Origin: an uncultured Collinsella sp.
Lineage (GTDB): Bacteria > Actinomycetota > Coriobacteriia > Coriobacteriales > Coriobacteriaceae
Direction: 5' to 3'
NCBI GenBank assembly: GCA_938023905.1
Contig: CALJCO010000146.1
Span: 1 to 9,602, forward strand
Length of the DNA stretch: 9,602 bases
Translations under genes and position numbers: made by a program
The notes under the pieces: generated by a model
Database searches by the model: none
Told to the model about the DNA's origin: nothing
The model's input: the letters and a program-made list of their open reading frames with translations, nothing else
Shown here: piece after piece, positions 3,847 through 9,602 of the stretch
Numbering within the stretch: position 1 is the first letter of the stretch
Layout of the letters: each line of letters opens with the position of its first letter

Positions 3847-6561
3847 ATGGCAAAAGTCCGTGTGTCCACCTTGGCCAAAGAGTTCGGCATGACCTCCAAG
3901 GAACTGATGGGTCATCTCGCCGATATGAAGATTCCCGCTAAGTCCGCTTCCTCCACCTTGGAGGACGCCTATGTCGCCATGGTCCGCAAGCAGCTCGCCT
4001 CGGTGATCGAGGCCCGCGCTCAGGAAGTCGAGGCCGCCAAGCAGGCCGAGGAGCAGGCGGCTGCCGCCGAGGAAGCCGCACGCGCTGCCGAGGCCGAGCG
4101 CGAGCGCATCGCCGCCGAGAAGGCCCGCGAGGAGGAGCGCCGCCAGTTTGCCGCAGCCCAGGCTGCCGAGGAGGCTGCCCGCGCCGAGGCCGAGGCCAAG
4201 AAGAAGGCCGAGCAGGAGCGCCTTGCCCGCGAGAAGGAGGAGGCTGCCCGCGAGGCCCAGCGCCGCGCCGTTCCCGCTTCCGACTCCGGTTCGCGCTTCC
4301 GTTCGCTGCTCGACCAGATCGCCGCACAGGAGACCGTGCTCAAGGAGAAGAAGGACGCCGAGGACAAGGCCAAGGCCGAGCGCGCCGCCGAGCGCGGTAA
4401 CCGTCGTGGCGGCAACAACGACCGCCGCGGTGGCCGTCGCAACGATCGTAACGCCTCCGACAGCAACTCCGAGCGCAACGCCTCCGAGAGCCGTCCGCAC
4501 AGCCATCGCACCAACGCCAGCAACAACGTCGCTGCTGGCATGGACTTCCCCAACCCTGATAAGCAGGGCAAGGGCAAGAAGCGCAAGGGCGGTCACAACA
4601 ACGAAGAGGACCACTACAGCCGTATGGCTCGCGAGGCCGAGGAGTACAGCCGCGAGAAGGTGCTCGAGGAGGCCCGTGCCGCCGTCGAGGAGGCCTCTCG
4701 CGAGTCCACCGGTCGCCGCAAGAAGCGCAAGGAGAAGCGCGAGCGCGAGGCTGCCAAGGCTCAGGAGGAGCGCAAGATAGAGGAGGCGCTGGCCCAGGGC
4801 GTGAACCCCGAGGAGCTCGACGCCATCAAGGTCTCCCAGGGCGTTACCGTCCAGGAACTCGCCGAGGCACTTGACGTTCCGGCCAACGACATCATCAAGC
4901 GCCTGTTCCTGTTGGGCACGCCGCTCACCATGACACAGTCCATGTCTGACGACCTCGTCGAGCTCGTTGCCGACGACCTGGGCCGCCAGATCAAGATCAT
5001 CACCCCCGAAGAGGAGAACACCTTCTCGTTCTACGACGATCCCGCCGACCTTAAGCCGCGTGCCCCGGTCGTCACCGTCATGGGCCACGTCGACCACGGC
5101 AAGACTTCGCTGCTCGACGCCATCCGTCACACCGGCGTCGCTGCCGGCGAGGCAGGCGGCATTACCCAGGCAATCGGTGCTTCGCAGGTTATGATCAACG
5201 ACCGCAAGATCACCTTCATCGATACCCCGGGCCATGCCACCTTTACGGCCATGCGTGCCCGCGGCGCCAAGGTGACCGACATCGTCATTCTGATCGTGGC
5301 TGCCGACGACGGCGTCATGCCCCAGACCATCGAGTCGATCAACCACGCCAAGGCCGCCGGTGTTCCCATTGTCGTCGCCGTCAACAAGATCGATAAGCCG
5401 GGTGCCAACCCCGACCGCGTGCGCCAGGAGCTCACCGAGTACGGCATCATCCCCGAGGAGTGGGGCGGACAGAACATGTTCGTCAATATCTCGGCCAAGC
5501 AGAAGATCGGTATCGACGACCTGCTCGAGACCGTCCTACTCCAGGCCGACGTGCTCGAGCTCAAGGCCAACCCCGATACGTTCGCTTCGGGCAACGTCCT
5601 CGAGGCTAAGCTCGACAAGGGCCGCGGCTCGGTTGCCACGGTGCTCGTGACCCGCGGTACTCTGCACGTGGGCGATACGCTGGTCGCCGGCCTTACCTAC
5701 GGCCGCGTCCGCGCCATGCTCGACCCCAAGGGCAACGCCGTCACCGAGGCCGGTCCCTCCGACGCCGTCGAGATCCTGGGCCTGCAGTCCGTCCCCAACG
5801 CCGGCGATGAGTTCCGCGTGTTCGAGGACGAGCGCGAGGCTCGCGCCCTGGCCGACGAGCGTTCGCTCAAGGCCCGCATCGAGGAGCAGAGCCGCGTGAA
5901 GCATGTGACGCTCGAGAACCTCTTTGAGACCATCGCCGACGCCGAGGTCAAGGAACTCAACCTGATCATCAAGGCCGACGTCCAGGGTTCTATCGAGGCC
6001 CTTCAGGACTCCCTCGACAAGATGGACCAGTCCGAGGTGCGCATCAACACGATCCACTCCGCCGTTGGCGCCATCAACGAGACCGACGTCGTTCTGGCCG
6101 ACGCCTCCAACGCCATCATCATCGGCTTTGGCGTCCGTCCCGACGGCAAGGCCCGCTCCGCCGCCGAGCGCGAGGGCGTCGAGATCCGTTGCTACGACGT
6201 CATCTACAAGTGCCTCGAGGACCTCGACGCAGCCCGTATCGGCATGCTCAAGCCCACCGAGGTCGAGGTTTCCACGGGCACCGCGACCGTTCTGGACACC
6301 TTCAAGGTGCCCAAGGTCGGTATCGCCGCCGGTGTCCGCGTCGAAGAGGGCGAGATCGCCGCGACCGATTCCGTGCGCCTGGTGCGCGACGGTATCGTGG
6401 TCTTCAACGGTAAAATCGCCTCGATGCGCCACTACAAGGACGAGGCCAAGAGCCTTAAGAGCGGCTCCGAGGGCGGTATTGGCCTGGAGAACTTCCAGGA
6501 CATCAAGCCTGGCGACACCATTGAGGGCTACCGCATCGATCAGGTTGCCCGTACCGAGTAG
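3847..6561 (+). CDS. infB: Translation initiation factor IF-2
   Basis: 904 residues. This GTPase delivers initiator fMet-tRNA to the 30S subunit and promotes 50S joining. An N-terminal IF2_N module (about 1-52, VSTLAKEFGMTSKELMGHLADM) is followed by a long Ala/Glu/Arg/Lys-rich, probably helical stretch (about 55-140). A low-complexity Arg/Gly/Asn/Ser linker (about 179-230) and a second charged region come next. A second IF2_N module lies near 329-382. The G domain shows all motifs: GHVDHGKT (413-420), GGIT with Thr440, DTPGH (459-463), NKID (513-516) and SAK (549-551). Domains II to IV follow, including the C-terminal fMet-tRNA-binding part that ends near GDTIEGYRIDQVAR. Start ATG has AGGTGA six bases upstream. 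It lies 91 bases after nusA, with no ylxR or ylxQ between, and 11 bases before rbfA. Codon use is strongly biased, as expected for a highly expressed gene. Confidence 0.97.
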   Translation: MAKVRVSTLAKEFGMTSKELMGHLADMKIPAKSASSTLEDAYVAMVRKQLASVIEARAQEVEAAKQAEEQAAAAEEAARAAEAERERIAAEKAREEERRQFAAAQAAEEAARAEAEAKKKAEQERLAREKEEAAREAQRRAVPASDSGSRFRSLLDQIAAQETVLKEKKDAEDKAKAERAAERGNRRGGNNDRRGGRRNDRNASDSNSERNASESRPHSHRTNASNNVAAGMDFPNPDKQGKGKKRKGGHNNEEDHYSRMAREAEEYSREKVLEEARAAVEEASRESTGRRKKRKEKREREAAKAQEERKIEEALAQGVNPEELDAIKVSQGVTVQELAEALDVPANDIIKRLFLLGTPLTMTQSMSDDLVELVADDLGRQIKIITPEEENTFSFYDDPADLKPRAPVVTVMGHVDHGKTSLLDAIRHTGVAAGEAGGITQAIGASQVMINDRKITFIDTPGHATFTAMRARGAKVTDIVILIVAADDGVMPQTIESINHAKAAGVPIVVAVNKIDKPGANPDRVRQELTEYGIIPEEWGGQNMFVNISAKQKIGIDDLLETVLLQADVLELKANPDTFASGNVLEAKLDKGRGSVATVLVTRGTLHVGDTLVAGLTYGRVRAMLDPKGNAVTEAGPSDAVEILGLQSVPNAGDEFRVFEDEREARALADERSLKARIEEQSRVKHVTLENLFETIADAEVKELNLIIKADVQGSIEALQDSLDKMDQSEVRINTIHSAVGAINETDVVLADASNAIIIGFGVRPDGKARSAAEREGVEIRCYDVIYKCLEDLDAARIGMLKPTEVEVSTGTATVLDTFKVPKVGIAAGVRVEEGEIAATDSVRLVRDGIVVFNGKIASMRHYKDEAKSLKSGSEGGIGLENFQDIKPGDTIEGYRIDQVARTE

Positions 6562-6572
6562 GGGGTAGCGCT

Positions 6573-6983
6573 ATGAAGCAAACGCAGGCAACCCGCCGTT
6601 TGGGCGAGCAGCTTCGCGAGAAGCTCGGTTATATCCTGCTCTTTGAGGTTTCCGATCCGCGTCTCGACCTGGTCACCCTGACCGCGGTCGAGGTCGCGGT
6701 GGACCGTTCGTTCGCGCGCGTGTACGTGTCGTGCGACGCGAGCCGCTACGACGAGGTCATGGAGGCGCTCGCCAGCGCCAAGGGCCGCATCCGTAGCCTG
6801 TTGGCCCGCTCGCTCGATTGGCGCGTCACGCCCGAGCTCGATTTTCGCATCGATCGCTCGACCGATGAGGCCGAGCGCATCACGCGTGCGCTGGAAAACG
6901 TTCCCGCCACGCTTGCGATCGAAAAGGACGAGGACGGCTATCCAATTGCGGATGCCGCCCAGGAGGCAGCTTTAGATGAGTAA
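6573..6983 (+). CDS. rbfA: Ribosome-binding factor A (RbfA)
   Basis: 136-residue KH-fold protein that binds the immature 30S subunit near the 5' end of 16S rRNA and assists its maturation, notably at low temperature. Signature segments: an N-terminal helix with RRLGEQLREKLGYILLFEV, then SDPRLDLVTLTAVEVAVDRSFARVYVS, and the later helix GRIRSLLARSLDWRVTPELDFRID. Length is typical. GGGGG (6561-6565), which overlaps the infB stop, provides a binding site seven bases before ATG. The last eight bases overlap the start of the DHH phosphoesterase gene, so translation of the two is probably coupled. Confidence 0.95.
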   Translation: MKQTQATRRLGEQLREKLGYILLFEVSDPRLDLVTLTAVEVAVDRSFARVYVSCDASRYDEVMEALASAKGRIRSLLARSLDWRVTPELDFRIDRSTDEAERITRALENVPATLAIEKDEDGYPIADAAQEAALDE

Positions 6984-8019
6984 TTCCGCCGACCTCGCAT
7001 CGTGCGAGTCTGCAGATATTCAGCGACGCATCCTCGAGCTCATCGAGGATGCGTCCTCCATTGCGATTTCGGGACATACGTCTCCCGATGGCGACGCCCT
7101 GGGCTCCGTGCTGGGTCTGGGCCTCTCGCTTAGGAAGTTTTTTCCCAACAAGGACATTGCCCTGCTGCTGGCAGACGATGACCCGGTTCCGCGCATCTAC
7201 CGCTTTATGGAGGGTGCCGACCGTCTGGTGCCGGCATCTGCGTATACTGGCAATCCGGACCTGTTCATTTCGGTGGACGTGCCGGTCGTCGAGCGTCTGA
7301 ACAACTCCGCCGAGGTGCTCCGCCGCTCGTCGCATGTGGTGTGCTTCGATCACCATCCGGCGCGCGAGGAATTTGCCGAGCTGAGCCTGAGGTGCGTCGA
7401 CGCCGCGGCCTGCGCCATGATCATCGACCGCTTTTTGGACAATTGCGGCATTGTGGCTCGCGATGGTGTCGCGACCTGCCTGCTGTGCGGCCTGGTGACC
7501 GATACCGGTCGTTTTCAGTATCAAAACGCCGATGCCGCCGCGTTCCATGCAGCCTCGCGTCTGGTTGCCCACGGTGCCGATCCGGCGCGTGTGGCACTCG
7601 AGGTCTACCAGAGCATGCGCGTTGAGTTTTTGCACCTCAAGTCCATCGTTATGGGCCGCATCAAGACGGTGGCCCACGGGCGCGTCGCGTATAGTTACGC
7701 GTACCAGAGTGACCTTGAGGCTTGCGGTGTCACCTCGGATGAGTGCGACGGCCTGGTCGATGTGGTTCGCTCGGTGATGGGCGTCGAAGTCTGCCTGTTC
7801 CTGAAGGGCATTGAGGGCGATAGCAAGGTGCGCGGCAACCTGCGCTCCAAGGGCGACCTCAACGTGTCCGAGATCGCTGCTGCTTTTGGCGGAGGCGGAC
7901 ATCCCGCTGCCGCCGGTTTCTCCAACAACGGAACGATTCTCGAGACGCTCACCGTGGCACTTCCCATGCTGGCCGAGCTGGTAGGGGAGGATCCCGCTTC
8001 AGTGACTGTCGAGCTTTAA
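6976..8019 (+). CDS. nrnA: DHH/DHHA1 phosphoesterase, NrnA-type (nanoRNase / pAp phosphatase)
   Basis: 347 residues. This family hydrolyses short RNA oligomers from the 5' end and dephosphorylates pAp. Actinobacterial members also act on pApA or cyclic dinucleotides, so the exact substrate here is inferred. Metal-binding motifs are complete: GHTSPDGDALGS (His34, Asp38, Asp40), a VDVP motif near residue 95, DHHP at 125-128, and DTGRF with Asp176. The C-terminal DHHA1 domain has GGGGHPAAAG at 305 onward. The VDVP form, in place of VDTxD, resembles actinobacterial homologues as I remember them. The ATG lies inside the end of rbfA (ATGAGTAA), without a clear separate binding site, so re-initiation is likely. 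The place between rbfA and truB is common in Gram-positive bacteria. Confidence 0.92.
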   Translation: MSNSADLASCESADIQRRILELIEDASSIAISGHTSPDGDALGSVLGLGLSLRKFFPNKDIALLLADDDPVPRIYRFMEGADRLVPASAYTGNPDLFISVDVPVVERLNNSAEVLRRSSHVVCFDHHPAREEFAELSLRCVDAAACAMIIDRFLDNCGIVARDGVATCLLCGLVTDTGRFQYQNADAAAFHAASRLVAHGADPARVALEVYQSMRVEFLHLKSIVMGRIKTVAHGRVAYSYAYQSDLEACGVTSDECDGLVDVVRSVMGVEVCLFLKGIEGDSKVRGNLRSKGDLNVSEIAAAFGGGGHPAAAGFSNNGTILETLTVALPMLAELVGEDPASVTVEL

Positions 8020-8034
8020 CTTTTTGGATGGTAC

Positions 8035-8967
8035 ATGGCTCGTCGTACGCCTTCTCAACTGAATATGCTGCTCGCCGTCGATAAGCCGGTGGGCTGCACG
8101 TCCCACGATGTGGTCTCGCAATGTCGGCGCGCCCTCCATGAGCGTCGCGTCGGCCATGCCGGCACGCTCGACCCCATGGCATCGGGTGTCATGGTGGTGG
8201 GTGTTGGCCAGGCTACTCGTTTGCTGGGCATGCTAACCCTCGATACCAAAAGCTATGTCGCCGACATCTCGTTTGGCGCCGAGACCAATACCGATGATGC
8301 GGAGGGCGAGGCGGTCCGCACGGTGGCTATTGCCAACGAGCTGCGCGATCCTGCCTATGCCCGTGAGCGCTTGGCGGCTATGCTGGGTCCGCAGATGCAG
8401 GTGCCGCCGGCGTTTTCGGCTATCTCGGTCAATGGCGTTCGCGCCTACAAGTCTGCTCGCGAGGGCAATGCGGTGGACCTACCTCCGCGTCCCGTCGAGG
8501 TCTATGCCGCCGACCTGATCGCCGTGGGAGGCGAAGGTGATACGTGTGTGTGGACCGTGGCGTTCTCGGTGAGCAAGGGTACCTATATCCGTGCGCTCGC
8601 TCGCGATTTGGGCCGCGCCTGCGAGAGCGCCGCGCACATTTCCGCGCTGCGCCGCACGGCCTCCGGTGTTGTTTCCATTGGCGCTTGTCATGCGGTCGAG
8701 GAGCTTTCTCCCGAGTCCGCGGCTGGCTTTGCCCTGGATCCCATTGCGGCCCTGGGCGCCACGCGTGTTGACTTGCCGGGCAATCTTGCCGACGACCTGC
8801 TCTGCGGCCGACGCATTCCCGTTGAGCGTGCGCTTGCCGATTTCGATACCGCGAAGGCGCCTTTTGCGTTGGTGCTCGATGGGGGACTCAAGGCGCTCGC
8901 CCGCATCGAGGGTGGCCGCTTTGTCATGGAGCATGTCTTTCCGCAGGCCATCGGCGGTGTTCGATGA
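8035..8967 (+). CDS. truB: tRNA pseudouridine(55) synthase TruB
   Basis: 310 residues. TruB isomerises uridine 55 in the T-loop of most tRNAs to pseudouridine and also helps tRNA folding. Seen in order: LLAVDKPVGCTSHDVV, the catalytic motif GHAGTLDPMASGVM with Asp46, the motif SYVADISFGAETNTDDAEGE, VPPAFSAISVNGVRAYKSAR, and SKGTYIRALARDLG from 180. A C-terminal extension of about 75 residues fits a TruB C-terminal RNA-binding domain of actinobacterial type. The ATG at 8035 has only a weak and close GGATGG (8026-8031). An in-frame ATG at 8065 would match the usual family start better but has no binding site. The gene follows nrnA by 15 bases and overlaps ribF by four. Confidence 0.95.
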   Translation: MARRTPSQLNMLLAVDKPVGCTSHDVVSQCRRALHERRVGHAGTLDPMASGVMVVGVGQATRLLGMLTLDTKSYVADISFGAETNTDDAEGEAVRTVAIANELRDPAYARERLAAMLGPQMQVPPAFSAISVNGVRAYKSAREGNAVDLPPRPVEVYAADLIAVGGEGDTCVWTVAFSVSKGTYIRALARDLGRACESAAHISALRRTASGVVSIGACHAVEELSPESAAGFALDPIAALGATRVDLPGNLADDLLCGRRIPVERALADFDTAKAPFALVLDGGLKALARIEGGRFVMEHVFPQAIGGVR

Positions 8968-9602
8968 TGTTGTCCGCTCACGAGCTCGCGCGTATTTTTT
9001 TCGCGGGCGAGTCGGACGAGGCTCACATCGTTACTGCCGATGCGTTTGATAAGTGTGAGCACCTGGGTGCTGCCTCGATCGCCATTGGCGTGTTCGATGG
9101 CGTGCACCGTGGACACCAGGAGCTCATTGCGGCGCTTGTCCGTGACGCCCGTGCCCATGGCTGTAAGGCGGTCGTGGTCACTTTCGATCCCGATCCGGAC
9201 GTTGTGGTGAGTCCTTCGCCCGCTCAAAAATTGATGACGACGTCCGACCGTCTACATGCCTTGGCTCAGACCGGGGTCGATGCGGTGGTGGCCGTTCCCT
9301 TTACGCCTGAGGTTGCGGCACTCGACCATGTCGGTTTTCTCGCACTGCTGTCACGCGTGGTCGACATTCGTTCGATTCGCGTTGGCAGCGACTTTAGGCT
9401 GGGTCGTGGCGGTGCTTCTGGTGTTGACGAGATGCGCACCTGGGGTGCCAAGCGCGGCGTTGACGTATACGGGCACGACCTGCTTTGCGAGGGCGGTGAG
9501 GCCATTTGCGCCACCCGCATTCGTCATGAGCTGGGACAGGGCCATGTGGAGCTTGCTGCTGAGTTACTCGGCCGCCCGTATATGGTGCGCGGCGGTGTTA
9601 TT
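8964..9602 (+). CDS. ribF: Bifunctional riboflavin kinase / FAD synthetase RibF, N-terminal part; cut by window end
   Basis: 213 codons are visible with no stop, so the gene continues past the window. RibF phosphorylates riboflavin to FMN and adenylates FMN to FAD. The visible part is the nucleotidyltransferase (FAD synthetase) domain: IGVFDGVHRGHQ (41-52), VTFDPDP (72-78, usually TFDPHP in the family), VGSDFRLGRGG from 140, and ATRIRHELGQG from 183. The sequence then enters the junction LLGRPYMVRGGV that opens the riboflavin kinase domain, which lies outside. About 35 residues precede the first motif, a little longer than in E. coli. The start ATG at 8964 overlaps the truB TGA as ATGA, a sign of translational coupling; a second ATG follows directly at 8967. 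Confidence 0.93.
   Translation, partial: MMLSAHELARIFFAGESDEAHIVTADAFDKCEHLGAASIAIGVFDGVHRGHQELIAALVRDARAHGCKAVVVTFDPDPDVVVSPSPAQKLMTTSDRLHALAQTGVDAVVAVPFTPEVAALDHVGFLALLSRVVDIRSIRVGSDFRLGRGGASGVDEMRTWGAKRGVDVYGHDLLCEGGEAICATRIRHELGQGHVELAAELLGRPYMVRGGVI

Noticed and set aside
4540..4560. Internal start in infB at the Met near residue 232, as for short IF-2 isoforms in other bacteria
   Set aside because: No Shine-Dalgarno-like sequence precedes this ATG.
3808..5346. 512-codon open frame on the minus strand opposite nusA/infB
   Set aside because: It is a shadow of the strongly G/C-biased third positions of infB. Its translation is Leu/Gly/Val/Ala-rich low complexity, and infB on the other strand has all its family motifs.
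5536..6432. 298-codon minus-strand open frame within infB
   Set aside because: It is antisense to the conserved domains of IF-2, has a low-complexity translation and no start-site support.
6880..7902. 340-codon minus-strand open frame opposite rbfA/nrnA
   Set aside because: The plus strand encodes NrnA with all metal-binding motifs; the minus frame has no recognisable family and arises from codon bias.
1..9602. CRISPR arrays, transposases, integrases, attachment sites, tRNA or rRNA genes
   Set aside because: No regular repeats, no such coding signatures and no tRNA-like folds were seen; the window is a continuous housekeeping segment.

Overview
This window carries no sign of a mobile or accessory element. 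It is a chromosomal housekeeping segment from a high-GC bacterium with strong G/C preference at third codon positions. Protein features and gene order (rimP-nusA-infB-rbfA-nrnA-truB-ribF, with an actinobacterial-type 'VDVP' motif in NrnA) suggest an actinobacterium. Overall feel points to class Coriobacteriia, perhaps Collinsella or a relative. That placement is inference from recognition, not from a database search.

Left part (1-1070): the 3' end of leuS (leucyl-tRNA synthetase) ends in a long GC-rich hairpin flanked by A- and T-tracts. The hairpin can serve as terminator for leuS and for the convergent minus-strand gene beyond it. That gene (1070-1642, minus) encodes a small predicted lipoprotein of unknown function. 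It is the only gene here outside the translation and nucleotide housekeeping set.

Middle intergenic region (1643-2011): no convincing gene. It contains an unexplained perfect 8-bp inverted repeat, then a good sigma-70-type promoter with an extended -10 (TTGCGC-17 nt-TATAGT). An intrinsic-terminator-shaped hairpin with a six-T run lies between this promoter and the rimP ribosome binding site. It is the most interesting element of the window, since a terminator at the head of an essential operon suggests attenuation.

Right part (2012-9602): seven tightly packed plus-strand genes that probably form one operon. RimP, IF-2 (infB) and RbfA act in 30S maturation and translation initiation. NusA controls transcription elongation and termination. 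NrnA (DHH family) degrades nanoRNA and/or pAp/pApA. TruB makes pseudouridine 55 in tRNA. RibF (cut by the window end) makes FMN and FAD. Spacings are 1 nt (rimP/nusA), 91 nt with two hairpins (nusA/infB), 11 nt (infB/rbfA), 8-nt overlap (rbfA/nrnA), 15 nt (nrnA/truB) and 4-nt ATGA overlap (truB/ribF).

I did not find a new defence, mobile or biosynthetic system. The points worth a second look are the rimP leader attenuator candidate with its tiny ATG-AAG-TTG-TAA reading frame, a Cys/His zinc-binding-like tail on NusA, the lack of ylxR/ylxQ between nusA and infB, and the low-complexity N-terminal region of IF-2.
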